Part shown: piece after piece, positions 50,830 through 59,424 of the stretch
How positions within the stretch are numbered: the stretch's first letter is position 1
How the letters are laid out: the number at the start of each line of letters is the position of its first letter
Origin: CAVTWH01 sp963850915
GTDB lineage: Bacteria; Actinomycetota; Actinomycetes; Mycobacteriales; Micromonosporaceae
Length of the DNA: 64,000 bases
NCBI GenBank assembly: GCA_963850915.1
Contig: CAWKND010000004.1
Coordinates: 1 to 64,000 of the forward strand
Direction of reading: 5' to 3'
Made by a program: the position numbers and the translations under genes
The notes under the pieces: generated by a model
What the model saw: only the letters and a program-made list of their open reading frames with translations
What the model was told of the DNA's origin: nothing
Database searches by the model: none

Positions 50830-52686
50830 GTGTGTGGAATCGTGGGGTACGCCGGATCGCGTCCGGCACTGGAGATCGTCCTGGACGGGCTGCGCCGTCT
50901 GGAGTACCGCGGATATGACTCCGCGGGTGTGGCCGTCATCGGCGACGGTCGGCTGCTGACCGAGAAGAAGGCCGGCAAGCTGGCCAACCTGCGCCAGCTC
51001 GTGGAGTCGTCGCCGACCAGGGGAGCGCTGGGCGCGGGTACCACCGGAATCGGACACACCCGGTGGGCCACGCACGGTGGGCCGACCGACCGCAATGCCC
51101 ACCCGCACCTCTCCGCCGACGGCCGGATCGCGGTGATCCACAACGGGATCATCGAGAACTTCGCCAAGCTGCGCCTGGAGATCGAGGCGGCCGGCATCGA
51201 GTTCGCCAGCGACACCGACACCGAGTGCGTGGCGCACCTGCTCGCCCTGGAACTGGGGGCGGGTGGGCTGACCGCCGCGATGAGGCGTGTCGTGCAGCGG
51301 CTGGAGGGGGCGTTCACGCTGCTCGCGGTGGACGCGCAGGAGCCCGGCGTCGTGGTGGGCGCGCGGCGCAACTCACCGCTCGTCGTCGGCCGCGGCGTGG
51401 GTGAGAACTACCTGGCCAGCGACGTCGCGGCGTTCATCGAGCACACCCGGGAAGCGATCGAGCTGGGGCAGGACCAGATCGTCACGATCACCCCGGACGA
51501 GGTACGGATCACCGACTTCGCGGGTACCCCCGTCGTCGGGCGCGAGTTCCACGTGACCTGGGACCTCTCCGCCGCCGAGAAGGGCGGGTACGACCACTTC
51601 ATGCTCAAGGAGATCGCCGAGCAGCCGCAGGCGGTCGCCGATACGCTGCTCGGCCGGCTCGGCGAGCACGGCGAGATCATGCTGGACGAGGTCCGCCTCA
51701 CCGACCAGGACCTGCGCGACGTGGACAAGGTCTTCATCGTCGCCTGCGGTACGGCCTACCACTCCGGCCTGGTCGCCAAGTACGCCATCGAGCACTGGAC
51801 CCGGATCCCCTGCGAAGTGGAGCTGGCCAGCGAGTTCCGGTACCGCGACCCGGTACTGGACCGGTCGACGCTGGTGGTCGCGATCTCGCAGAGCGGCGAG
51901 ACGATGGACACGCTGATGGCGCTGCGCCACGCCAAGCAACAGAAGGCGCGGGTACTCGCGATCTGCAACACCAACGGCTCCACCATCCCGCGCGAGTCCG
52001 ACGCGGTGCTCTACACGCACGGCGGGCCGGAGGTCGCGGTCGCCTCCACCAAGGCGTTCCTCACCCAGCTCACCGCCTGCTACCTGGTCGGGCTGCACCT
52101 GGCCCAGGTACGCGGGATCAAGTACGCCGACGAGGTGGGCGCAGTCGTCGCGCAGCTTCAGGAGATGCCGGCGAAGCTGACCGAACTGCTGGCCAACATG
52201 GAGCCGGTCCGCAAGCTGGCCCGGGAGCTGGCCGGCGAGCCGACGGTGCTGTTCATCGGCCGGCACGTCGGGTACCCGGTGGCGCTGGAGGGGGCGCTCA
52301 AGCTGAAGGAGCTGGCGTACATGCACGCCGAAGGCTTCGCGGCCGGCGAGTTGAAGCACGGGCCGATCGCCTTGATTGATGACGGGACGCCGGTGATCTG
52401 TGTGGTTCCCTCGCCGGCGGGCCGTGGGCTGCTGCACGACAAGATCGTTTCGAACATCCAGGAGGTACGCGCCCGGGGCGCCCGCACGATCGTGATCGCC
52501 GAGGAGGGCGACGAGGACGTGGTCCCCTACGCCGACCACCTGATCCGGGTACCGCGTACCCCCACCCTGCTCGCGCCGCTGGTCACCACGGTGCCGCTGC
52601 AGGTACTCGCGGCGGAGATCGCCAGTGCCCGGGGCCACGACGTCGACCAGCCGCGCAACTTGGCCAAATCGGTGACCGTCGAGTAG
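50830..52686 (+). CDS. glmS: glutamine-fructose-6-phosphate aminotransferase
   Basis: First step of UDP-GlcNAc synthesis, 618 residues. GTG at 50830 was chosen because the next residue is the N-terminal nucleophile Cys (V-CGIVGYAGSRPALE). Glutaminase motifs LEYRGYDSAG and GHTRWATHG; isomerase part with two SIS domains, VFIVACGTAYHSG and ISQSGETMDTL; C-terminal NLAKSVTVE that closes the active site. No glmS ribozyme was seen. Near glmM, the enzyme for the next step. Confidence 0.96.
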   Translation: MCGIVGYAGSRPALEIVLDGLRRLEYRGYDSAGVAVIGDGRLLTEKKAGKLANLRQLVESSPTRGALGAGTTGIGHTRWATHGGPTDRNAHPHLSADGRIAVIHNGIIENFAKLRLEIEAAGIEFASDTDTECVAHLLALELGAGGLTAAMRRVVQRLEGAFTLLAVDAQEPGVVVGARRNSPLVVGRGVGENYLASDVAAFIEHTREAIELGQDQIVTITPDEVRITDFAGTPVVGREFHVTWDLSAAEKGGYDHFMLKEIAEQPQAVADTLLGRLGEHGEIMLDEVRLTDQDLRDVDKVFIVACGTAYHSGLVAKYAIEHWTRIPCEVELASEFRYRDPVLDRSTLVVAISQSGETMDTLMALRHAKQQKARVLAICNTNGSTIPRESDAVLYTHGGPEVAVASTKAFLTQLTACYLVGLHLAQVRGIKYADEVGAVVAQLQEMPAKLTELLANMEPVRKLARELAGEPTVLFIGRHVGYPVALEGALKLKELAYMHAEGFAAGELKHGPIALIDDGTPVICVVPSPAGRGLLHDKIVSNIQEVRARGARTIVIAEEGDEDVVPYADHLIRVPRTPTLLAPLVTTVPLQVLAAEIASARGHDVDQPRNLAKSVTVE

Positions 52687-52695
52687 ACAGGCGGC

Positions 52696-53328
52696 GTGCT
52701 CGCCTTCGCGATTTTCGCCGCACTCGTCACCATCACCCCCGGCCTCGACACGATGCTCGTGGTACGCACCGCGGCGGTCAGCGGTCGGGCCCCGGCCATG
52801 GCCGCCGCGCTCGGTATCGGCCTCGGCTGCCTGTGCTGGGCGGTGGCCAGCGCGCTCGGCATCACCGCCCTGCTCACCGCCTCCGAGCTGGCGTACCAGC
52901 TGCTGCGCTGGACCGGCGCGGCGTACCTGCTGTTCCTCGGTGCCCGGCTGCTCTGGCGTACCCGCCGCCCTGGCCCGCCAGCCCCTGCATCACCTGCTGG
53001 CGGAGCAGGGGTTCGCAGGCGTGGGGCGTTGAGCGCGTTCCGGGTCGGGCTCACCACCAACCTGCTGAACCCGAAGATCGGCGTCTTCTACCTGTCGGTA
53101 CTCCCGCAGTTCCTGCCGGCGGGAGCGGCGCCGCTGCCGTACTCGATGATGCTGGCCCTGATCCACGACCTGGAGGGGCTGGCCTGGTTTGCTCTGCTGG
53201 TCTTCGTGGTGGGCCGGGCCGCCGGTTGGCTGTCCCGACCGACCGTCCAACGTCGACTCGAGCAGCTGACCGCGCTGGTCTTCGTCGGCTTCGGCATCCG
53301 GCTGGCGGTGGAGCGGACACCTGGCTGA
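52696..53328 (+). CDS. LysE/RhtB-family amino acid exporter
   Basis: 210-residue membrane protein, GTG at 52696 (VLAFAIFAALVTITPGLDTM). The family motif TPGLDTMLVVRTA sits in the first helix, followed by ALGIGLGCLCW and GAAYLLFLGARLLW; RVGLTTNLLNPKIGVFYLSV is the second hallmark. About six helices. A Pro/Gly-rich cytosolic loop (RRPGPPAPASPAGGAG) is longer than usual. Substrate unknown. Ten bases after glmS, so likely co-transcribed. Confidence 0.87.
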   Translation: MLAFAIFAALVTITPGLDTMLVVRTAAVSGRAPAMAAALGIGLGCLCWAVASALGITALLTASELAYQLLRWTGAAYLLFLGARLLWRTRRPGPPAPASPAGGAGVRRRGALSAFRVGLTTNLLNPKIGVFYLSVLPQFLPAGAAPLPYSMMLALIHDLEGLAWFALLVFVVGRAAGWLSRPTVQRRLEQLTALVFVGFGIRLAVERTPG

Positions 53329-53455
53329 TCCGGAGACTTGTCGAGCAACGGCGTTGGCCTGGCGGCGAGTGGTTGGGTGAGGTTCGACATCGGGCCCGGT
53401 CGGTGGCTAATTGTGCGGGCTGCGCTGTCTTGCCTCCGGTAGGGATACTCGTCGC

Positions 53456-53881
53456 GTGGTAGACGGCCCGGCCGAGAGTGTGGAAGCCGAACGTGGGCAC
53501 GATGCGTCCGCGAAAGCTCGGGATCGAGAAGTGCGGCAAGCGCGGTCAGGGTCGTTAGTGGTGCTGGATCCGCAAGGAACGGTTGTCACGTTGCGGGTTC
53601 TTAGATCTGGAGTGGCAAAGGTCAGGCTCGACAGAGGACCGGGGATCTCCTACTACCTCGTGTTCCAGACGGTGATGGTGCTCGCGAACCTGCTGGGCCA
53701 CTGGGCGTTTTTTCGCGGCGGGTCCACTGTCCACGTTGAGGTACCAGGACGCGGCCGGATCAAGATCCGGATGAGGTCGAAGGCCGCAGCTACCGAGTGC
53801 ATGCAGCAGATCGGCCAGGCGATCAGCGATGAAGGCCTCGTTGCCCTCGACGGATGGCGCTGTCGCGAGGCCCGTTGGTAG
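53456..53881 (+). CDS. hypothetical protein
   Basis: 141 residues if GTG 53456 is the start (VVDGPAESVEAERGHDASAK). No family recognised. A charged N-terminus of about 35 residues is followed by a beta-rich stretch (SGSLVVLDPQGTVVTLRVLR), one hydrophobic segment (ISYYLVFQTVMVLANLLGHW, about 75-95) and a basic region (RGRIKIRMRSKAAATE). GATACT nine bases before the GTG could be a -10, which would make the mRNA nearly leaderless. Its G+C is a little lower than that of its neighbours. Confidence 0.55.
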   Translation: MVDGPAESVEAERGHDASAKARDREVRQARSGSLVVLDPQGTVVTLRVLRSGVAKVRLDRGPGISYYLVFQTVMVLANLLGHWAFFRGGSTVHVEVPGRGRIKIRMRSKAAATECMQQIGQAISDEGLVALDGWRCREARW

Positions 53882-54010
53882 TCGCCGTAAGGCGCGGCCA
53901 CGACCTCGAAGTCGCGAGCGGTCGAGATTGAAGGCGCGCTCATTGGCGGCCCGCTGGTCTGGGAGGACGAGTTGCCGGCTGCGTCCAGATCCGAACCGTA
54001 AGGTGGACTG

Positions 54011-54406
54011 GTGATCGTCGCGGTGGGGATGGACGTGGTGCTGGTGGAGCGGTTCGTCAAAGCGGTGGTGCGTACCCCGCTGCTCGCCGACCGACTGTTC
54101 ACCGAGGGCGAGCGCACCACGACCTCGGGGAACCCGCGCCCGCCCGAGTCGCTGGCGGCCCGGTTCGCCGCGAAGGAGGCGGTCGCCAAGGCACTCGGTG
54201 CGCCGAGCGGGCTGCACTGGCACGACTGCGAGATCGTGTCCGATCCGGACGGTCGGCCGTGGCTGACCGTCTCCGGTACGGTCGCCGCGGTCGCCGCCGA
54301 GCGCGGCATCAACCGCTGGCACCTGTCGCTGTCGCACGACGGCGGGATCGCCTCCGCCATGGTCATCGCCGAGCACGCCGACGGCCAGCCGGACGGCGCC
54401 AGCTGA
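54011..54406 (+). CDS. acpS: holo-[acyl-carrier-protein] synthase
   Basis: Transfers phosphopantetheine from CoA to ACP; 131 residues, GTG at 54011 (VIVAVGMDVVLVERFVKAVV). Metal ligands: D in VGMDVV and E in RFAAKEAVAKAL. INRWHLSLSHDGGIASAMVI is the conserved C-terminal strand region. It heads the acpS, NAD(P)HX-repair, alr group, a common order in actinobacteria. Confidence 0.93.
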   Translation: MIVAVGMDVVLVERFVKAVVRTPLLADRLFTEGERTTTSGNPRPPESLAARFAAKEAVAKALGAPSGLHWHDCEIVSDPDGRPWLTVSGTVAAVAAERGINRWHLSLSHDGGIASAMVIAEHADGQPDGAS

Positions 54407-54464
54407 TGCGGGCGCGGCGGCTGTCCCCGATGCTGGGATCGGGTACCAGAGGCGGGGGTGTGTG

Positions 54465-55895
54465 ATGCGGGGTGCGTGGCGGGTCGCCGAGGTACGCGCG
54501 GCGGAGAAGGTACTGCTGGCGCGGCTGCCCAGCGGTGCGCTGATGCAGCGCGCCGCGGCCGGGCTGGCCCGCCGGTGTGCGCTGCTGCTGGCCGACCGCA
54601 CCGGCGGCGTGTACGCCCGGCGGGTACTGCTGCTGGTCGGCTCGGGTGACAACGGCGGGGACACGCTGTACGCGGGCGCGCTGCTGGCCGGCCGGGGGGT
54701 ACGGGTACGGGCGCTGCTGCTGGACCCGGAGCGGGTACACGCCGACGGGCTGCGTGCCCTGCGCGCGGCGGGCGGTGCCGTGGTGGCCGCCGTCGAGCCG
54801 GCCGACCTGGTACTGGACGGGATCGTCGGGATCGGCGGCCGGGGTGCACTGCGCCCCGGAGCGGCAGCCGCGGTGGCCGCCGTACGCGACTCGCTCGTGG
54901 TCGCCGTCGACGTGCCGTCGGGGGTACAGGCGGACACCGGGGAGGTACCGGGAGCAGCGGTACGCGCCGATGTCACGGTCACCTTCGGCTGCCTGAAGCC
55001 GGGTCTGCTGGTCGGCGCCGGAGCCGTGCACGCGGGCCTGGTCGACCTGGTCGACATCGGACTCGTCCCGTACCTGCGGATGCCACCGGCGGTTCGGGTA
55101 CCGGATGCACAGGACATCACCGACTGGTGGCCGGCGCCGGAGGCCAACTCCGACAAGTACACCCGGGGCGTGGTGGGGCTGGCGACCGGCTCGGCCGGGT
55201 ACCCGGGAGCCGCCGTACTCGGTACCGCCGGTGCGCTGGCCGGCCCTACCGGCCTGGTCCGCTACGCCGGCTCGGCGCGGGAAGCGGTGCTGGACAAGCA
55301 CCCGACGGTGATCGCCAGCGACGACGTCGCCGGGGCCGGCCGGGTGCAGGCCTGGGTCTGCGGCTCGGGGTTGGGTACCGACGAGCGGGGTAAGCGTGAA
55401 CTGCGTGCGGTACTCGCCGCGCCGGTACCGGCCTGCCTGGACGCGGACGCTCTCACGATGCTGGTGGACGGCTCCTTCGGCGACGCGCTGCGCTCGCGGG
55501 AGGCGCCCGTGGTGATCACTCCGCACGATCGGGAGTACGCCCGGCTCGCCGGCCACGAGCCGGGGGCCGACCGGATCGAGGCGGCGCTCGACCTGGCGGC
55601 GCGGGTACAGGCGACGGTGCTGTTGAAGGGTGATCGCACGGTGGTGGCGTCGCCGGCCGGTGAGGTGTGGGTGAACCCGACCGGCAGCCCGGTACTCGCC
55701 ACCGCGGGTACCGGCGACGTACTGGCGGGGCTGCTCGGGTCGCTGCTCGCTGCCGGTCTGGGCACCGTGGAGGCGGCGGTGGCGGCGGCGTACCTGCATG
55801 GAATGGCGGGGCGGGAGGCGGCCCGGCACGCCCCGGTCACCGCTGCGGAGGTAGCTGCCTCACTACCCACAGTAGTCCCTCACTACCCGCAGTAG
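54465..55895 (+). CDS. nnr: bifunctional NAD(P)HX epimerase/dehydratase
   Basis: Repairs hydrated NADH and NADPH; 476 residues. ATG at 54465 (MRGAWRVAEVRAAEKVLLAR); GTG one codon earlier is also in frame. N-terminal epimerase (1-205): LVGSGDNGGDTLYAGALLAG, VVAVDVPSGVQADTG. C-terminal dehydratase (220-476): DKYTRGVVGLATGSAGYPG, VVITPHDREYARLAG, and the ATP-site motif ATAGTGDVLAGLLG. The usual TPHPGE reads TPHDRE. Adjacent to acpS and alr, as in many actinobacteria. Confidence 0.92.
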   Translation: MRGAWRVAEVRAAEKVLLARLPSGALMQRAAAGLARRCALLLADRTGGVYARRVLLLVGSGDNGGDTLYAGALLAGRGVRVRALLLDPERVHADGLRALRAAGGAVVAAVEPADLVLDGIVGIGGRGALRPGAAAAVAAVRDSLVVAVDVPSGVQADTGEVPGAAVRADVTVTFGCLKPGLLVGAGAVHAGLVDLVDIGLVPYLRMPPAVRVPDAQDITDWWPAPEANSDKYTRGVVGLATGSAGYPGAAVLGTAGALAGPTGLVRYAGSAREAVLDKHPTVIASDDVAGAGRVQAWVCGSGLGTDERGKRELRAVLAAPVPACLDADALTMLVDGSFGDALRSREAPVVITPHDREYARLAGHEPGADRIEAALDLAARVQATVLLKGDRTVVASPAGEVWVNPTGSPVLATAGTGDVLAGLLGSLLAAGLGTVEAAVAAAYLHGMAGREAARHAPVTAAEVAASLPTVVPHYPQ

Positions 55896-55958
55896 TCGCT
55901 CTCCAGCTGTCGGCTGCGTGATCGCTACCCGGTTGTACCGGCCGGTAGGCTGGATGGC

Positions 55959-57146
55959 ATGGGGCAGGCCGAAATCCGCATCGACCTGGACGCTGTCCGG
56001 CACAACGTGACCCGGCTGCGCGCCGGTACCCGCGCGCAGGTGATGGCCGTGGTGAAGGGCGACGGGTACGGCCACGGCATGATCCCGGTCGCCCGTGCCG
56101 CACTGGCAGCCGGCGCCACCTGGCTCGGCGCCTGTACCCTGCCCGAGGCACTCCAGCTCCGCGCCGCCGGGATCGACGCACCCTGCCTGGCCTGGCTGCT
56201 CGCGCCGGGGCTGCCACTGCACGAAGCGGTCAGCGCAGACGTCGACCTGTCGGCGGCCGGGACCGGGCTGCTCGCCGAGATCGTGGCGGCGGCTGGGATC
56301 TCGGGTCGGGTGGCGCGGGTACACCTCAAGGTCGACACCGGCCTCAACCGGGGCGGCGCCAAGCCGGCCGACTGGCTCGCGCTGGTCGAAGCCGCGGCCA
56401 AGGCGCAGGCCGACGGGGCGATCGAGGTGGTCGGGGTGTGGAGCCACCTGGCCCGCTCGGACGAGCCGGAGCACCCGACCAACGCCGCGCAGTTGGCCGC
56501 CTACCGCGACGCGCTCGGCGTCGCCGAGCGGACCGGCCTGCGACCGGCCTGGCGCCACCTGGCCAACTCGGCCGCCGCGTTGACAAATCCGGAGACCCAC
56601 TTCGATCTGGTACGCGCCGGCATCGCCACCTACGGCCTCACGCCCATCCCGGGCCGGGACTTCGGGCTGCGCCCGGCCATGACGGTGCGCGCCGAAGTGA
56701 CGCACAGCAAGCGGGTACCGGCCGGCGAGGGCGTCTCCTACGGCCACACCTACACCACTCCCGCGACCACGACGCTCGCCGTTGTCCCCCTCGGGTACGC
56801 CGACGGGATTCCCCGGCACGCCTCCAACTCGGCCCCGGTGTTGATCGGCGGGCACCAGCGGCGCATCGCCGGTCGGGTGTGCATGGACCAGATCGTGCTG
56901 GACTGCGGCGACGACGAGATCCGCGCGGGTGACGAGGCGATCCTGTTCGGCCCGGGTGACCACGGCGAACCGACCGCCGATGACTGGGCCGAGGCGGCCG
57001 GCACCATCAACTACGAGATCGTCACCCGGATGGGCGGCAGCCGGATCCCCCGCGTCTTCACGGGCTCCGGATCGGCCGCCGCCGTCGCGGGGACGGCGGT
57101 CGCGGACGCAGCTGTCGCGGATACAGACGGGGGAGTGGCGCGATGA
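55959..57146 (+). CDS. alr: alanine racemase
   Basis: PLP enzyme making D-alanine for peptidoglycan; 395 residues, ATG at 55959 (MGQAEIRIDLDAVRHNVTRL). PLP lysine in VVKGDGYGHG (family form VKADAYGHG), LKVDTGLNRGG, HLANSAAAL, and VCMDQIVLDCG with the C-terminal beta domain. The last 30 residues are an Ala/Val/Asp repeat (VAGTAVADAAVADTDGGVAR). ATGA overlap with the next gene. Confidence 0.95.
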   Translation: MGQAEIRIDLDAVRHNVTRLRAGTRAQVMAVVKGDGYGHGMIPVARAALAAGATWLGACTLPEALQLRAAGIDAPCLAWLLAPGLPLHEAVSADVDLSAAGTGLLAEIVAAAGISGRVARVHLKVDTGLNRGGAKPADWLALVEAAAKAQADGAIEVVGVWSHLARSDEPEHPTNAAQLAAYRDALGVAERTGLRPAWRHLANSAAALTNPETHFDLVRAGIATYGLTPIPGRDFGLRPAMTVRAEVTHSKRVPAGEGVSYGHTYTTPATTTLAVVPLGYADGIPRHASNSAPVLIGGHQRRIAGRVCMDQIVLDCGDDEIRAGDEAILFGPGDHGEPTADDWAEAAGTINYEIVTRMGGSRIPRVFTGSGSAAAVAGTAVADAAVADTDGGVAR

Positions 57147-58276
57147 CCGAGCCGGTGCACTCGCTGGCGAACCGTCGCCGCACCGTGGCCCGCCGGGCAG
57201 GAATCGTCTCCGCCATGGTTGGTGTGGCCGCCGCCGGGGTAGCAGCAGGTGTGGCCGCCGAACGCCTGCTCCTGCGCAGATCCCGTAGCACGACCGTCGA
57301 CCCGTACGCCGAGGAGCGGTTCGGGCAGCTGCCCTTCGACGAGTGCCTGACCGTCACCACCTCCGACGGGCTGGAGCTCTATGTCGAAGTAGTGGAGCCG
57401 GCCGACGGTATCGACCTCGACTTCGACTACCTCGACCTGCCCGGCCCCGCGGAGCACGAGCCGACCCTGATCTTCGTGCACGGCTTCGCGCTCGACATGG
57501 GTACCTTCTACTTCCAGCGCTCGGCACTGACCCGGCGCGGCGACTACCGGATGGTCTTCTACGACCAGCCCGGGCACGGCCGCTCCACCAAGTTGACCAA
57601 CGGCGAGTACACCATCGACGACCTCGCCGAGGGGCTCAAGCTGGTGATCGACGAGACCACCCCGACCGGCCCGATCGTGCTCATCGGACACTCGATGGGC
57701 GGTATGACGATCATGGCGCTGGCCGACCACTACCCCGACCTGTTCGGCGAGCGGGTCATCGGTGTGGTGCTGATCTCCACGTCAGCCGGCGAGCTGGGCG
57801 AAGTCAGCCTCGGCATGCCGGACTTCCTCACCCGGTTCACCCGGCCGCTGCTCCCGGCGGTGATCGGCTCCGGCAAGCTCACCTCCGGCGTGATCGACAA
57901 CGTCCGGCGCGCCTCCACCGACCTGGCCTGGCTGCTCACCCGCCGGTACGGGTTCGGTTCGGCGACCGCCAGTCCGGCACTGGTCTCCTTCGTCGAGCAG
58001 ATGAACTCGCGTACCAGCACCGAGGTCGTGGTGCGCTACCTGCGAACCGTCTACACCCACCAGCGGATCACCGCGCTCGACCAGCTCAAGCGCACCAAGG
58101 TGCTGGTCATCTGCGGGGACGACGACAAGCTCACGCCACCGTCGCACTCGGCGGAGATCGTCCGGCACCTGCCCGACGCGCGGTTCGTGCCGGTACCCGA
58201 GGCGGGTCACGTGGCGCTGCTGGAGCGGCCCGATATCGTCAACGCGGCGCTGCAGGAGTTCCTCGCCGAGCTCTAG
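57143..58276 (+). CDS. alpha/beta hydrolase with N-terminal membrane anchor
   Basis: 377 residues, ATG at 57143 overlapping the alr stop. A hydrophobic N-terminal segment (GIVSAMVGVAAAGVAAGVAA, about 20-40) is an anchor or signal. The hydrolase fold is complete: oxyanion FVHGFALDMGTF, nucleophile GHSMGG, acid in CGDDDKLTPP and histidine in EAGHVALLERP. An esterase or lipase is likely; the substrate is unknown. The same gene follows alr in many actinobacteria. Confidence 0.9.
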   Translation: MTEPVHSLANRRRTVARRAGIVSAMVGVAAAGVAAGVAAERLLLRRSRSTTVDPYAEERFGQLPFDECLTVTTSDGLELYVEVVEPADGIDLDFDYLDLPGPAEHEPTLIFVHGFALDMGTFYFQRSALTRRGDYRMVFYDQPGHGRSTKLTNGEYTIDDLAEGLKLVIDETTPTGPIVLIGHSMGGMTIMALADHYPDLFGERVIGVVLISTSAGELGEVSLGMPDFLTRFTRPLLPAVIGSGKLTSGVIDNVRRASTDLAWLLTRRYGFGSATASPALVSFVEQMNSRTSTEVVVRYLRTVYTHQRITALDQLKRTKVLVICGDDDKLTPPSHSAEIVRHLPDARFVPVPEAGHVALLERPDIVNAALQEFLAEL

Positions 58277-58290
58277 CCGCGCCATCCCGC

Positions 58291-58335
58291 GGCGGGCGGT
58301 TCCGCGGTGGGCGGTTCCGCGGTGGGCGGTTCGGT
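58291..58335 (+). repeat. three 15-bp tandem repeats after the hydrolase gene
   Basis: GGCGGGCGGTTCCGC, GGTGGGCGGTTCCGC and GGTGGGCGGTTCGGT, starting 15 bases after the stop and ending 20 bases before tsaE. Confidence 0.85.
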
Positions 58336-58355
58336 GCAGGCAGGGGGGCGAAGGC

Positions 58356-58814
58356 GTGGAGTTGGCGACCGTGGCGGATACCCGCGCGTTCGGCGAGCGG
58401 CTAGCCGGCATTCTGCGCGCCGGTGACCTGGTCATCCTCACCGGGCCGCTGGGTGCGGGGAAGACCGTTGTGGCGCAAGGGGTCGGCGCTGGTCTGGGGG
58501 TACGCGGCCAGGTCACCTCACCGACCTTCGTGATCGCCCGGGTACACCCCGGTCCGCGGGTACCGCTGGTGCACGTGGACGCGTACCGGCTGGGCGCGGT
58601 CGCCGATCCGGTGGGTGAGGTGGACGCCCTCGACCTGGACGCTTCGGTGGACGAGTCGGTGACCCTGGTCGAGTGGGGCGGCGACCTGGTGGAGCAGCTC
58701 TCCGACACCTACCTGGAGATCCGGCTGGACCGGCGGGACGACGACACCCGCCAGGTCACGCTGCTGCCCCGTGGCGGCGACTGGGCCACCCGGATCACGC
58801 CCCTCTACGACTGA
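58356..58814 (+). CDS. tsaE: tRNA t6A synthesis ATPase TsaE
   Basis: ATPase that recycles the TsaB-TsaD complex in t6A synthesis; 152 residues, GTG at 58356 (VELATVADTRAFGERLAGIL). Walker A TGPLGAGKTVV, SPTFVIARVH, HVDAYRLG and LVEWGG are the family motifs. The matching genes tsaB, rimI and tsaD are 1.8 kb downstream. Confidence 0.94.
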   Translation: MELATVADTRAFGERLAGILRAGDLVILTGPLGAGKTVVAQGVGAGLGVRGQVTSPTFVIARVHPGPRVPLVHVDAYRLGAVADPVGEVDALDLDASVDESVTLVEWGGDLVEQLSDTYLEIRLDRRDDDTRQVTLLPRGGDWATRITPLYD

Positions 58815-58893
58815 CGGCTGTCACTGACAGGTAAGCGGCTGGGCCGGGCCGCGGCGTCCTAGATTGCGAGTACCCAGCGCCGGAGGAGTCCAG

Positions 58894-59424
58894 GTGCCCG
58901 CATCGTTCGAGGAGTACGTCCGCGCCCGCGGCAGTCGCCTGCTGCGCTTCGCGTACCTGCTGTGCGGCGACCGGCACCTGGCCGAGGACCTGGTGCAGGA
59001 GGTACTCGCCCGGGCGCACCGGCGCTGGGACCATATCGAGGCCGAGCAGCCGGACGCGTACCTGCGCTCGGCGCTGGTAAGGGCGCACCTGTCCTGGCGC
59101 CGGCGCCGCTCCAGTACCGAGCGGGTACAGGCAGAGCTGCCCGAACCGCCGCCCGGCAGCGACTTCGCCCAGCGGCACGCGCTCCGCGACGAGCTGTGGA
59201 CGCTGCTCGGCACGCTGCCCCGGGCCCAACGCACGGTGCTGGTGCTGCGCTACTTCGAGGACCTGGACGACCGGCGGATCGCCGAGACCCTGCACTGCGC
59301 CGAGTCGACGGTGCGGGTACACGCCTCCCGGGGGCTGGCCACCCTGCGCGGACGAGTGGCCATCCCCGCAGTCGACATCCCGGCGGTCGGCTTCCCAGCA
59401 AGGGTGACGGGAGAGGCCCGATGA
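58894..59424 (+). CDS. SigE-family ECF sigma factor
   Basis: 176 residues from GTG 58894 (VPASFEEYVRARGSRLLRFA) with GGAGGAG about eight bases upstream. Region 2: FAYLLCGDRHLAEDLVQEVL and HRRW; region 4: LPRAQRTVLVLRYFEDLDDR and CAESTVRVHASRGLATLR. The wording is that of the SigE (SigM-type) family common in Micromonosporaceae. A repeat-like tail (IPAVDIPAVGFPA) ends the protein. ATGA overlap with the next gene suggests the two are coupled, sigma and partner. Confidence 0.9.
   Translation: MPASFEEYVRARGSRLLRFAYLLCGDRHLAEDLVQEVLARAHRRWDHIEAEQPDAYLRSALVRAHLSWRRRRSSTERVQAELPEPPPGSDFAQRHALRDELWTLLGTLPRAQRTVLVLRYFEDLDDRRIAETLHCAESTVRVHASRGLATLRGRVAIPAVDIPAVGFPARVTGEAR

Noticed and set aside
50773..50830. 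Longer glmS start at 50773
   Set aside because: GlmS must expose Cys at position 2 after Met removal; only GTG 50830 gives that.
53555..55162. Minus-strand frame of 535 codons opposite acpS and the NAD(P)HX gene
   Set aside because: Ser/Thr/Ala/Pro-rich shadow of two recognisable plus-strand genes.
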